This document shows positions 43,817 through 52,360 of a stretch of DNA of 64,000 nucleotides, in pieces. The position numbers were made by a program, and so were the translations under genes. Numbering within the stretch: the first letter of the stretch is position 1; each line of letters begins with the position of its first letter. Below the pieces are notes generated by a model. That model saw nothing but the letters and a program-made list of their open reading frames with translations. It was not told the DNA's origin and ran no database searches. Where the stretch lies: contig CANJUF010000003.1 of the NCBI GenBank assembly GCA_947477745.1, forward strand, positions 62,001 to 126,000. Direction: 5' to 3'. The stretch is from Sphingomonadaceae bacterium (lineage in GTDB: Bacteria > Pseudomonadota > Alphaproteobacteria > Sphingomonadales > Sphingomonadaceae).

Positions 43817-44604
43817 TTTTTCGGGCGGGCCCGGTGCGGCTGACCTTTGCCTCCGCCTGCAAGCGAGGTCTGAAACGCTTCGAGATCGCGCTGCTTGAGC
43901 TCCACTGCCGCGCCGCGCGGCAAGTCGCCCAGCGCGAAGGGACCGTACCCCACCCGGATCAGGCGGCTGACCTTGAGTCCGAGATGCTCGAGCACGCGCC
44001 GCACCTCGCGGTTCTTGCCTTCGGTCAGGGTGAGCACGATCCACTGGTTGCGGCCCGTGCTGCGCTCCATGTTCGCGTCGATCCCGCCATAGCGCATGCC
44101 GTCGATCTCGATGCCCTCGATCAGGTCTTCGAGCCGCGCCTGGCTGATCTCGCCGAAAGTGCGGGCGCGATAGGTGCGCTCGATCCCGGTGGAGGGCAGC
44201 TCAAGCTGCCGCTTGAATTCGCCGTCGTTGGTGAGCAGAAGCAGGCCTTCGGTGTTGAGATCGAGCCTGCCCACCGGCATCAGCCGGGGCGCACCCTTGG
44301 GCAAGGCGTTGCGCAGTGCGGAGTATATGGTCGGGCGGCCGGCAGGATCGCGTTCTGCCGTCAGCAGCCCCTGCGGCTTGTGAAAGGCGAACAGCCGGGT
44401 CGGCTCGGGCGCGGCGACCGGCTTGCCGTCGACCATCACACCCTTGAGGTTTTCGAGCACAGTGGCGGGCGTGGTCAGCACGATGTCGCCGATCTTCACC
44501 CGGCCATCGGCGATCATCCGCTCGACCTCGCGGCGGCTCGCAATCCCGGCGCGCGCGAGCAGCTTGGCGATTCTCTCGCCCTTGGGAGGTTCGGTCTTGG
44601 TCAT
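43813..44604 (-). CDS. 23S rRNA pseudouridine synthase, RsuA/RluB family
   Basis: A 263-residue pseudouridine synthase. An S4 RNA-binding domain (about 9-60: IAKLLARAGIASRREVERMI) is followed by the catalytic domain with GRLDLNTEGLLLLT; Asp115 is the nucleophile. The KNREVRRVLEHLG segment is typical of RluB/RsuA. Most likely RluB, which modifies U2605 of 23S rRNA. A basic tail (GKGQPHRARPKK) ends the protein. A promoter-like motif shared with trpF lies 7 bases upstream of the ATG. Confidence 0.9.
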   Translation of the reverse strand: MTKTEPPKGERIAKLLARAGIASRREVERMIADGRVKIGDIVLTTPATVLENLKGVMVDGKPVAAPEPTRLFAFHKPQGLLTAERDPAGRPTIYSALRNALPKGAPRLMPVGRLDLNTEGLLLLTNDGEFKRQLELPSTGIERTYRARTFGEISQARLEDLIEGIEIDGMRYGGIDANMERSTGRNQWIVLTLTEGKNREVRRVLEHLGLKVSRLIRVGYGPFALGDLPRGAAVELKQRDLEAFQTSLAGGGKGQPHRARPKK

Positions 44605-44611
44605 CGCGGGG

Positions 44612-44640
44612 CCTTAGAGCATCGCGGCGACTGGTGAAAG
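44612..44640 (-). promoter_or_regulatory. Promoter-like motif upstream of the pseudouridine synthase gene
   Basis: On the minus strand GATGCTCTAAGG ends exactly 7 bases before the ATG, with CTTTC about 25 bases upstream. The same motif at the same distance precedes trpF (50374-50401). If CTAAGG is the -10 box, the transcript would be almost leaderless. Confidence 0.35.
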
Positions 44641-44644
44641 CTCG

Positions 44645-44842
44645 TCAATTGGGCGATGCGCTGGGGTGGGCGGTGCGGCGCGGATCGTCATCGCTCTCGC
44701 TGTCGAACGCCCGCCATCCGGATACGCTGCGGATCATCGCCAGGCCGCATCGTTCGCAATTGGTGCGGTTGTGGAGGCCGTCGTACCAGACCCGATTGCG
44801 GTTGATCTTGTGCGAAGTCAGCCGGCAGATGATCGAGGACAT
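44645..44842 (-). CDS. Small zinc-ribbon-like protein
   Basis: A 65-residue protein with Cys6-x4-His11 and Cys29-x2-Cys32, a likely single zinc site, and the conserved-looking core RVWYDGLHNRTNCERCG and GWRAFD. Similar short CxxxxH...CxxC proteins of unknown function (some annotated DUF1660-like) are common in sphingomonads. GGAAGGGAA lies before the ATG. It is separated from the pseudouridine synthase by about 40 bases on the same strand. The gene is real in my judgement; the function is unknown. Confidence 0.6.
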   Translation of the reverse strand: MSSIICRLTSHKINRNRVWYDGLHNRTNCERCGLAMIRSVSGWRAFDSESDDDPRRTAHPSASPN

Positions 44843-45004
44843 AGAGGACGTTCCCTTCCGAGGGCATCAGTCATCCTCTCTCCTGCAGATGTTACCATGT
44901 CATTGCAGTGCAGCAAGAGACATATCGACGGATCGATGGCAAAAGTCGCTATGGCAGCGAGGAAATTGCCGCTAACTTTGCCGCCACGCGAAACGGGACG
45001 GGGT

Positions 45005-46336
45005 ATGACGATGAGCGAAGCGGCCGAGCGCAGCCTGTTGAATTCGATCAGGCCCTATCTTGAGAGGGAATCGCTCGCAGCCTTCTTCGTCGGCATCTCA
45101 TCCGGCTTTCCCTTTGCGATGATCGGCGCGACGCTGACCACGCGGCTGGCGCAGGACGGGATCGACAAGAAGACGGTCACTGCCTTCACGCTCGCCTTTC
45201 TTGTCTACAATCTGAAGTTCCTGTGGGCCTGGATTGTCGATGGGGTCCGGCTGCCGCTGATCGGACGGCTCGGGCAGCGCGTGTCGTGGATGCTTGTGGC
45301 GGGCCTGTTTGTAATGGCGGCGGTCATCAACCTCGCCTTGGTCGATCCCAAGGCCGACATCGCGTGGACGGCAACTTGCGCGATCCTTGTCGGTATCGCC
45401 GGGGCGACCTTCGATATCGTCATCGACGCCTACCGCATCGAGACGCTGAAGCCGTACCAGCTCGGAACCGGCTCGGGCATGTCGCAATATGGCTGGCGGA
45501 TCGGATCGGCGGGCGCGGGCGCGCTCGCGCTCGTGGTGGCGGCGCGCTCGGGGTGGTCTGCGGCCTACATGGCCTGCGCCGTGTTCGCCTTGCCCGCCAT
45601 GCTGACGGCGCTGTGGCTGGGAGAGCCTTCGCGCCACCGCGAAGCGTCTCAGCGCAAGGGGCTGGGCGAGTTGTGGAAATCAATCGCCGGCCCCTTTGCC
45701 GAATTTTTCCAGCGGCAGGGCGCGCTGCTGGTGCTGCTGTTTATCCTCGTCCACAAGATTGGCGATACACTCGCCAACCTTACCTTCCGCCTGCTGTTCG
45801 ATGATCTTGGATTTTCCAACGACGAGATTGCTGCTTGGGACGTTGGCGTGGGCTTCTGGGCCTATCTCATCGGTATTTTCGTGGGCGGCGTGATTTACGC
45901 TAGGTTCGGGCTCAAGCGTTCTGTGCTGCTGGCGCTGGTGCTGATGGGCATATCGAACTTCAGCTTCGCGCTGCTCGCAAATGCAGGGCATTCGAACCTT
46001 GGCATGGCCGCGGCGATCGGGTTCGAGAACGCTGCCTCGGGCTTTGGCGGAGTGGTCGTCGTCGCCTATTTTTCGGCGCTGTGCGACCTGCGCTTTACCG
46101 CCACGCAATATGCCCTGATTTCGGCGGGCGCGAGTATCGTCGGGCGCTTCGTGACCGGGACCACTGCTGGCGGTCTGATCGAACACATGGGCTATTCTAA
46201 CTTCTATCTGATGACGACCGTCCTGGCGCTTCCCGGGATCGTCCTGTTCTGGTGGATGAGCCGTGCGGGCTTGATAGATGCGTCGATCGGCACGGCGGGC
46301 GGCGGCGCGGACGGCAATGCCGAGACGGCGCGGTAA
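45005..46336 (+). CDS. AmpG-like MFS permease
   Basis: A 443-residue 12-14 helix transporter with the AmpG signature features: LxxFFVGISSGFPFAMIGATL, FLVYNLKFLWAWIVDGV near 65, FDIVIDAYRIE near 137, and GVGFWAYLIGIFVGG in the second half. AmpG imports anhydro-muropeptides for peptidoglycan recycling and influences AmpC induction. The ATG at 45005 was chosen (a second ATG two codons on is possible); the open frame extends upstream but overlaps the divergent small gene. Its TAA stop abuts the convergent folC stop without any gap. Confidence 0.85.
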   Translation: MTMSEAAERSLLNSIRPYLERESLAAFFVGISSGFPFAMIGATLTTRLAQDGIDKKTVTAFTLAFLVYNLKFLWAWIVDGVRLPLIGRLGQRVSWMLVAGLFVMAAVINLALVDPKADIAWTATCAILVGIAGATFDIVIDAYRIETLKPYQLGTGSGMSQYGWRIGSAGAGALALVVAARSGWSAAYMACAVFALPAMLTALWLGEPSRHREASQRKGLGELWKSIAGPFAEFFQRQGALLVLLFILVHKIGDTLANLTFRLLFDDLGFSNDEIAAWDVGVGFWAYLIGIFVGGVIYARFGLKRSVLLALVLMGISNFSFALLANAGHSNLGMAAAIGFENAASGFGGVVVVAYFSALCDLRFTATQYALISAGASIVGRFVTGTTAGGLIEHMGYSNFYLMTTVLALPGIVLFWWMSRAGLIDASIGTAGGGADGNAETAR

Positions 46337-47632
46337 CTAAACCGGCACTTCGCCATTGAGGCGTAGCACGTCTCCCGCCAGATAAAGCGAGCCGCAGATC
46401 AGCACGGGCAAGCCGTCATCCGGCACAGCAGCAAGCGCGCTCGCCGCATCGGGCATGGCTATCGTGTCCGGCCCGAAGGCGGCGGCGCCGTGATGCTCGT
46501 GACCGGGCACGGGAACGGCGGTGACGCTGGCCAGGTTCCCCGCCAGCGGGGCGATCAGCGCGCCCGGATCCTTGTTCGCCAACATGCCAATGATCAGGTG
46601 CAGGCGCTGCCCTGCAAAATACCGGGCAATGGCTGCACCCGCATCGGGATTGTGTCCGCCGTCGAGCCAGATCTCACGGCCTCGGGCAAGCGCGGCGAGC
46701 GGACCATTACCAAGCAATTGCAGGCGGGCTGGCCACCGCGCCGAGCCTATGCCGAGGGCCATGGCCTCCGCCGAGACTTCCACCGCATCCTGATGCCGCA
46801 GCATGGCGATCGCAAGAGCCGCATTGTCGGCCTGATGCGCGCCGGGCAGGTTCGGGAGCGGCAGCGATAGCGTGCCGTTTGCATCGCTATAATCGACTGT
46901 CTCGCCAATCTTGGCGTCCCAGTCTTTGCCGCGCATGACAAGGCGTGCGCCGCTCCTATGCGCCGCAGCGGCGATTTCTCGCGCGGCGGCGCTGGGATGA
47001 TCGAGCGTCACCAGCGGCACGCCATGTTTGGCGATTCCGGCCTTTTCGAAGGCGATCCTCGCCAGCGGTTCGCGTGGGGTGCCAGCTTCGGGCGCGAGCA
47101 GGAAGCGCTCGTGATCGATCCCCAGCGTGACGATCCCGCAGACGGCGGGACGCGCGATCACGTTCGTGGCGTCGAAGCGCCCGCCCATGCCCACCTCGAT
47201 CACGCAGGCATCGGCAGGCGCGCGCGAAAAGGCGAGGAAGGCAGCGGCGATAGTCGCCTCGAAGAAGCTGATTTCAAGGCTCGATGCGCTGTCGAGCACT
47301 TCGCCCAGCAACTCGGCAAGTGCGTCGTCGCCGATAAGCTCTCCGGCAATGCGGATGCGCTCGTTATAGCGGACCAGATGCGGACTTGTGGTGGCGTGGA
47401 CGCGCAGCCCCTCGGCTTCGAGCGTTGCGCGCAGATAGGCGCAGGTTGAGCCTTTGCCGTTGGTCCCGGCGACGTGGAACACTGGCGGGAGACGGTCTTG
47501 CGGATCCCCTAGCCGCGCCAGCAGCACCTTGACCGCGTCGATGCCGATACGCCCCTGCGGCAATGAAAGCGCCGCCAGCCGGTCAAGCTGCGCCTGGACC
47601 TTGGGGCTTTCGGAACTGGCGAAATCTTTCAT
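46337..47632 (-). CDS. folC: Bifunctional folylpolyglutamate synthase/dihydrofolate synthase
   Basis: A 431-residue Mur-ligase-fold enzyme. The ATP loop HVAGTNGKGST is at 53-63, EVGMGGRFDATN near 150, and the C-terminal DGGHNPDAG near 320. It adds glutamate to dihydropteroate and folates in the cytosol. Start is ATG at 47632. The trpA gene lies upstream across a 98-base gap filled by a dispersed palindromic repeat. In many Alphaproteobacteria accD separates trpA and folC; it is absent here. Confidence 0.93.
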   Translation of the reverse strand: MKDFASSESPKVQAQLDRLAALSLPQGRIGIDAVKVLLARLGDPQDRLPPVFHVAGTNGKGSTCAYLRATLEAEGLRVHATTSPHLVRYNERIRIAGELIGDDALAELLGEVLDSASSLEISFFEATIAAAFLAFSRAPADACVIEVGMGGRFDATNVIARPAVCGIVTLGIDHERFLLAPEAGTPREPLARIAFEKAGIAKHGVPLVTLDHPSAAAREIAAAAHRSGARLVMRGKDWDAKIGETVDYSDANGTLSLPLPNLPGAHQADNAALAIAMLRHQDAVEVSAEAMALGIGSARWPARLQLLGNGPLAALARGREIWLDGGHNPDAGAAIARYFAGQRLHLIIGMLANKDPGALIAPLAGNLASVTAVPVPGHEHHGAAAFGPDTIAMPDAASALAAVPDDGLPVLICGSLYLAGDVLRLNGEVPV

Positions 47633-47637
47633 GGAAT

Positions 47638-47721
47638 CGTCATTGCGAGCGAAGCGAAGCAATCCATTCCGGGTTTTTAGCCGCTCTGGATTGCTTCGTC
47701 GCTACGCTCCTCGCAAAGACG
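47638..47721. repeat. Dispersed palindromic repeat between trpA and folC
   Basis: Left arm 47638-47666 (starting CGTCATTGCGAGCGAAGC, ending AATCCA) and right arm 47687-47721 (starting TGGATTGCTTCG, ending GCAAAGACG) form an imperfect inverted repeat around a 20-base loop. The sequence is the widely dispersed cattgcgagcgaagcgaagcaatcca-type extragenic element known from many Alphaproteobacteria. It could fold into a long hairpin in the trpA-folC transcript. Confidence 0.75.
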
Positions 47722-47730
47722 AAATGGATT

Positions 47731-48507
47731 TCAACGCGCCCCATGCACCGCATCCGCAAGCGCCTTCGTCAGATCGCGCAGCGGACCGGGCGCGGCCTTG
47801 CCATGCTCGCCGACCAGTTCGACCAATGCCGATCCGACCACGACGCCATCGGCCAGTTTGGCGATCTCTGCCGCCTGCTCGGGCGTGCGCACCCCAAAGC
47901 CGACCGCGATTGGCAGATCGGTCGATTGCTTGATCCGGCTGACATTGGCATCGATCGTGCCGATCGCTGCCTGCTGCATCCCGGTGATCCCGGCGACCGA
48001 TACGTAATAGAGGAAACCAGACGATCCATCGAGCACGGCGGGAAGCCGCGCCGCATCGGTGGTGGGCGTGGCGAGGCGGATCAGCGCCACGCCCGCGCCG
48101 CGCAGGGCAGGGCCGAGCTCGGGATCTTCCTCGGGCGGAATATCGACGCAGATCACGCCGTCGACGCCGGCTTTCACGCACTGCGCCGCAAACCAGTCTG
48201 CGCCGCGGATCGTCATCGGATTGGCATAGCCCATCAGCACCAGCGGCACTTGCGGATGGCGCGCGCGGAACGCGGCCGCCATGGAGAAAATGTCGGCGGT
48301 CGTAGTCCCAGCGCCAAGGCTGCGCAGGTTGGCCTTCTGGATGGCGGGACCATCGGCCATCGGATCGGTGAAGGGCATGCCCAGCTCGATCACGTCCGCG
48401 CCGCCTTCGACCAGCGCGCCAAGATTGGCGGCGGTATCGCCGTCGCCCGCGGTGATGAAGCAGACGAGCGAAGGGCCGCGCGAAAATGCGCTGGAGAGGC
48501 GGGTCAA
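47731..48507 (-). CDS. trpA: Tryptophan synthase alpha subunit
   Basis: A 258-residue TIM-barrel enzyme cleaving indole-3-glycerol phosphate to indole and G3P. Catalytic Glu41 ([11 protein letters not shown]) and Asp52 (MADGPAIQ) match Glu49 and Asp60 of E. coli TrpA. The start is most likely a TTG at 48507 whose bases overlap the trpB stop (TTGA). Homologues begin with this [12 protein letters not shown] segment, and no ATG is available. Partner TrpB is encoded directly upstream. Confidence 0.95.
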   Translation of the reverse strand: MTRLSSAFSRGPSLVCFITAGDGDTAANLGALVEGGADVIELGMPFTDPMADGPAIQKANLRSLGAGTTTADIFSMAAAFRARHPQVPLVLMGYANPMTIRGADWFAAQCVKAGVDGVICVDIPPEEDPELGPALRGAGVALIRLATPTTDAARLPAVLDGSSGFLYYVSVAGITGMQQAAIGTIDANVSRIKQSTDLPIAVGFGVRTPEQAAEIAKLADGVVVGSALVELVGEHGKAAPGPLRDLTKALADAVHGAR

Positions 48508-49715
48508 ATCGCCACCCCCAGATGCTCCGCGACGGTGAAGATGTCCTTGTCGCCGCGCCCGCACAGGTTGGCGCAGATGATCGAGTCTTTGGGCATCGTC
48601 GGGGCGACCTTCGCCACTGCCGCAATCGCGTGGCTGGGTTCGAGCGCGGGGATAATTCCCTCGGTGCGGCACAGAAGCTGGAACGCGCTCAAGGCCTCGT
48701 CGTCGGTGACCGAGGTATATTCGACCCGTCCGATCTCCTTGAGCCACGAATGCTCCGGCCCGATTCCCGGATAGTCGAGACCCGCCGAAATCGAGTGCGC
48801 CTCGGCGATCTGGCCGTCCTCGTCCTGCAGCAGGTAAGTCTTGTTGCCGTGAAGGATGCCGGGCCGTCCGCCGGCGAGGCTGGCCGCGTGCTGCTTGTCG
48901 AGGCCGTGTCCCGCTGCCTCGACACCCAGCATCCGAACGTCGGGATCGTCGAGGAAGGGATGAAACAGCCCGATCGCATTGCTGCCGCCGCCGATCGCCG
49001 CGACCAGCAGGTCGGGCAGCCGCCCGGTACGCTCCAGCATCTGCGCGCGCGCTTCCTTGCCGATCACAGACTGGAAGTCGCGGACCAGCTCAGGGTAGGG
49101 GTGCGGGCCTGCCGCGGTGCCGATGATGTAAAAGGTGTCGTGGACGTTGGCGACCCAGTCGCGCAGCGCCTCGTTCATCGCGTCCTTGAGCGTTTTCGCG
49201 CCGCTCGTCACCGGGATCACCTCTGCGCCGAGCAGCTTCATGCGGAACACGTTGGGCTGCTGGCGGGCGACATCGGTCGCGCCCATGTAGATCACGCAAG
49301 GCAGGCCGAAGCGCGCGCAAACCGTAGCGGTGGCGACACCGTGCTGGCCCGCACCGGTCTCGGCTATGATCCGGGTCTTGCCCATGCGGATCGCGAGCAG
49401 GATCTGGCCGATGCAGTTGTTGATCTTGTGCGCGCCGGTGTGGTTGAGCTCGTCACGCTTGAACCAGACCTGCGCGCCGCCGAATTCGGCGGTCAGGCGC
49501 GGCGCGAAGTAGAGCGGGCTGGGCCTGCCGACATAGTGTTCGAGCAGATCGTCGAACTCTGCCTGGAAGGCGGGATCGGCTTTCGCCCGGCGGTATTCCT
49601 TTTCCAATTCGAGGACGAGCGGCATCAGCGTTTCGGCGACATAGCGACCGCCGAACTGGCCGAAATGGCCGCGCTCGTCAGGCTGGTTGCGGAATGTGTT
49701 GGGAATGTCGTTCAT
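48504..49715 (-). CDS. trpB: Tryptophan synthase beta subunit
   Basis: A 403-residue PLP enzyme that joins indole and serine. Lys97 in HTGAHKINN holds PLP; the phosphate-binding GGGSNAIG is near 230, and the GRGDKD motif near 385. Full family length. Nine bases separate it from trpF upstream, and it overlaps trpA downstream. It forms the alpha2-beta2 complex with TrpA and channels indole. Confidence 0.97.
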   Translation of the reverse strand: MNDIPNTFRNQPDERGHFGQFGGRYVAETLMPLVLELEKEYRRAKADPAFQAEFDDLLEHYVGRPSPLYFAPRLTAEFGGAQVWFKRDELNHTGAHKINNCIGQILLAIRMGKTRIIAETGAGQHGVATATVCARFGLPCVIYMGATDVARQQPNVFRMKLLGAEVIPVTSGAKTLKDAMNEALRDWVANVHDTFYIIGTAAGPHPYPELVRDFQSVIGKEARAQMLERTGRLPDLLVAAIGGGSNAIGLFHPFLDDPDVRMLGVEAAGHGLDKQHAASLAGGRPGILHGNKTYLLQDEDGQIAEAHSISAGLDYPGIGPEHSWLKEIGRVEYTSVTDDEALSAFQLLCRTEGIIPALEPSHAIAAVAKVAPTMPKDSIICANLCGRGDKDIFTVAEHLGVAI

Positions 49716-49724
49716 GGCTGTGTC

Positions 49725-50366
49725 TCAGGAAAGTCTGGCCGCTTTGCAGAACGCGGCGATCTTGTCCACGTCCTTGACGCCCGGCGCGCTTTCCACGCCC
49801 GAGGATGTATCGACCATGGATACCCCGGTGAGCCGCACGGCTTCGTCCACGTTGGCGGGAGTGAGGCCCCCGGCGAGGCCCCACGCAAGAGGCCCGCGAT
49901 AGGCAGTGAGCAGAGACCAGTCGAACGAAAGGCCCATGCCGCCGGACAGGGTGCCCTTGGGAGTCTTGGCATCGAACAGGATCAGGTCGGCAGCGTCGCG
50001 GTAAAGATCGGCGCGCGCTATGTCAGATGCGCTGGCGACTGGTAGCGCCTTCCACACCGGCAGGCCGAAGCGCGCCCTGATCTGGGCGGCTCGCTCCGGC
50101 GTTTCCTCGCCGTGGAGCTGGACCGCGTCGAGGCCGGCTGCGGCGACAGCCTCGCCTATCGCGGTATCGCCGGCATCGACGAACACGCCAACCCGAGCGA
50201 TCCGCCCGGCAGCGCGCTGGCCAAGCTCGGCGACTTGCCGCGCATCGACAAACCGGGGCGAGGGCGGGAAAAAATTGAAGCCCACATGGTCCGCGCGCGC
50301 ACGGATTGTCGCTTCGAGCGCAGGGGCGGTCGAGATGCCGCAAATCTTGATGGTTGGGCCGGGCAT
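49725..50366 (-). CDS. trpF: Phosphoribosylanthranilate isomerase
   Basis: A 213-residue TIM barrel. The catalytic Cys9 is in IKICGI, the general acid Asp in LILFDAK near 131, and the phosphate loop region GGLTPANV near 168. Third enzyme of tryptophan biosynthesis. Starts the trpF-trpB-trpA operon. A promoter-like motif identical in spacing to the one before the pseudouridine synthase gene lies 7 bases upstream of its ATG. Confidence 0.95.
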   Translation of the reverse strand: MPGPTIKICGISTAPALEATIRARADHVGFNFFPPSPRFVDARQVAELGQRAAGRIARVGVFVDAGDTAIGEAVAAAGLDAVQLHGEETPERAAQIRARFGLPVWKALPVASASDIARADLYRDAADLILFDAKTPKGTLSGGMGLSFDWSLLTAYRGPLAWGLAGGLTPANVDEAVRLTGVSMVDTSSGVESAPGVKDVDKIAAFCKAARLS

Positions 50367-50373
50367 AGCGGGC

Positions 50374-50401
50374 CCTTAGAGCATCATGCGCGAAAGTGGG
50401 A
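50374..50401 (-). promoter_or_regulatory. Promoter-like motif upstream of trpF
   Basis: Minus-strand sequence ending GATGCTCTAAGG is 7 bases from the trpF ATG, with CACTTTCGCGC upstream. It matches the motif at 44612-44640. The GAGCATCATGCGCGAAA core also resembles short repeats dispersed in alphaproteobacterial intergenic regions, so promoter versus repeat is open. Confidence 0.4.
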
Positions 50402-50403
50402 GG

Positions 50404-51180
50404 CTATTTGCCCAGCTCGAAGGTGACCGTGACGCTCGCGCCGCTCTGCACTTCGCCCGGAGCGACCGGAGGCGCGGGCGGCGCTGCCATGTCGGCCATT
50501 GCCGCGCGGGCGTACATTATCGGCGGCAAGGGGCTGTAACCTCCGCCTTCGGTGATCGTCAGCACCCGCACGACGCGCAGTCCCGATGCCCGGGCGTAAA
50601 TCTGCGCGCGGGCCAGCGCCTTCTTGATCGCGTCGGCGCGGGCCTCATCGGCGGCCGCGTCGGGGTCTTCTATCTGGAAGCTGGGACCGTTGACTTGATT
50701 TGCGCCCGCCGAAACCAGCGCGTCGATCGTGCTGCCCATGCGGTCGAGCTTGCGCTGCTTGACCGTAACCTGGTTGTACACCTGATAGCCGATGATCGGC
50801 GGCACCTGCTGCTCCAAGGGATCGACCGAACGCTGATTCGACATGTCGGCGTAGACTGGATTGAGGCTAAGATTGCTGGTCTGGATGTCCTTGTCGGCAA
50901 TCCCGGCCTTCCTGAGCGCGGCGATCACCTGATTCATCTTCGCCGAATTGGCCGCCAGTGCCGCGCCAGCGGTCTTGCCCGAACCGGTAACGCCAGCGGT
51001 GAACACGCCGAGATCGGGAGCCGAGAACGATTGTCCCTGTGCCGACAGGCTGAGCATGGTGTTGCCCGGCGCGATCACCGGGCCGCTCGACAAGTCGTGC
51101 GCCGCGGCCGGCGCAGCCATGGCAAGGCCTAGCGCGAGCGCGGGCAGAGCGAATGTCGATGCTATAGGCAGGAATTTCAT
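50404..51180 (-). CDS. SIMPL domain (DUF541) secreted protein
   Basis: A 258-residue protein with a signal peptide (about 1-27, cleavage after AAAHD region) followed by a SIMPL/DUF541 domain (LSLSAQGQSFSAPD ... GYQVYNQVTVKQRKLDRMGSTIDALVSAGAN ... ADAIKKALARAQIYA). Family members are periplasmic or outer-membrane oligomers of poorly defined function, some linked to stress resistance. It lies between trpF and pyrF on the same strand but with its own upstream region. Confidence 0.88.
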   Translation of the reverse strand: MKFLPIASTFALPALALGLAMAAPAAAHDLSSGPVIAPGNTMLSLSAQGQSFSAPDLGVFTAGVTGSGKTAGAALAANSAKMNQVIAALRKAGIADKDIQTSNLSLNPVYADMSNQRSVDPLEQQVPPIIGYQVYNQVTVKQRKLDRMGSTIDALVSAGANQVNGPSFQIEDPDAAADEARADAIKKALARAQIYARASGLRVVRVLTITEGGGYSPLPPIMYARAAMADMAAPPAPPVAPGEVQSGASVTVTFELGK

Positions 51181-51257
51181 GCACGAACTCCTTGGCGTAG
51201 AACTGGAGGCGCCATTTCGTTCATTTTAACCTACGAAAAGCTGAACGAATATTTGCG

Positions 51258-51935
51258 CTACAACGTCGCCTCGATGGCGCGTGCTGCCGCCACCGGATCT
51301 TCGGCGCTGCGGATCGGCCTGCCGATGACGAGCACGCTCGCTCCCGCATCACGCGCCTCGCGCGGGGTGACGATGCGTTTCTGATCGCCTTTCTTCCCGT
51401 CCGCCAGCCGCAGGCCGGGGACGACAAAGAAGCCGTCCTTCCAGCGCTTGTGGATATCGCCAACCTCCTGTCCCGAGCAGACGATGCCATCGAGCCCGGC
51501 CTCGTGCGACAGGTCGGCGAGCCGCAGCGCGGCATCGTGCGGGGTGTCGTTGATGCCGATGCGCGAAAGGTCCTTGTCGTCGAAGCTGGTGAGCACGGTG
51601 ACGCCCACCACCTTGGTATTCTCGCCCGCCGCTGCTTTCGCGTCTTCCATCATCGCCCGCCCGCCGCTGGCATGGACGGTGACGATGGCGGGTTCGAGCA
51701 CGTGGATCGCCTGCATGGCTGCGGCGACCGTGTTGGGAATGTCGTGGAATTTCAGATCGAGGAAGATCGGCAGGCCGAGCTTGGCCAGTTCGTGGACGCC
51801 GTGATGGCCGTGCGCGCAGAAAAATTCGAGGCCGAGCTTGATCCCGCCGATATGGCCCGAAACCTTGCGGGCAAGCTGCTGGGCGGCATCGAAGCGCGGC
51901 AGGTCGAGCGCGAGAAAGATGGGATTACGGTACAT
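51258..51935 (-). CDS. pyrF: Orotidine 5'-phosphate decarboxylase
   Basis: A 225-residue TIM barrel with the catalytic tetrad segment Asp60-x-Lys62-x2-Asp65 in DLKFHDIPNT. It decarboxylates OMP to UMP in pyrimidine synthesis. I use the ATG at 51935; it lies 11 bases inside the end of the LapA-domain gene, as is common in sphingomonads. C-terminal GRPIRSAEDP is the phosphate-binding region. Confidence 0.96.
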   Translation of the reverse strand: MYRNPIFLALDLPRFDAAQQLARKVSGHIGGIKLGLEFFCAHGHHGVHELAKLGLPIFLDLKFHDIPNTVAAAMQAIHVLEPAIVTVHASGGRAMMEDAKAAAGENTKVVGVTVLTSFDDKDLSRIGINDTPHDAALRLADLSHEAGLDGIVCSGQEVGDIHKRWKDGFFVVPGLRLADGKKGDQKRIVTPREARDAGASVLVIGRPIRSAEDPVAAARAIEATL

Positions 51936-52278
51936 CGCTGCGATTGCTTTCCTCGCTTGCTGGTTGTGGGGTCGCTGGCGTGCTGGCCGTTTCAGTGGCC
52001 ACGACCGGCGCAACGGCGGAAGCGGCGCGCAGGCTGTTTTCCAGCGAGGCAATGCGGCGCTTCAGGCGCCACACCTGCGCCCGGTTGAGCAGCCACAGCG
52101 GTGCGAAGCCAAGCAGGAAGAAGCCAAGCGCGAAGGCCCAGATCGGTCCGGCCACAATTACCGGCTGCTCTTCGCCCACCTTCGGCCACACGTTGAGATC
52201 GGCCGAATTGCCCGCATTGAACAGGATGAACAACAGGACGATGATCACCAGCGTGACCCAGACGATTGTGCGCAGCAT
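51925..52278 (-). CDS. lapA: LapA domain (DUF1049) membrane protein
   Basis: A 117-residue inner-membrane protein with two TM helices (about 4-22 and 45-65), the NxxxxxLNxW-like FNAGNSADLNVWP segment between them, and a cytoplasmic coiled segment RLKRRIASLENSLR. In E. coli LapA works with LapB in lipopolysaccharide assembly. Start is ATG at 52278. Its 3' end overlaps pyrF. The gene symbol rests on domain similarity. Confidence 0.82.
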   Translation of the reverse strand: MLRTIVWVTLVIIVLLFILFNAGNSADLNVWPKVGEEQPVIVAGPIWAFALGFFLLGFAPLWLLNRAQVWRLKRRIASLENSLRAASAVAPVVATETASTPATPQPASEESNRSDVP

Positions 52279-52360
52279 CTGCACGGTCTCCTCCTGTAAT
52301 CCGACCTTCGGTCCTCTGGCCAATGCTAGGCGGGATAAGCGAGCAAGGGAAGTGCGCTGA

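Noticed and set aside
48486..50045. 519-codon open frame on the plus strand opposite trpB and trpF
   Set aside because: Antisense shadow of two conserved biosynthetic genes; no domain and no ribosome binding site.
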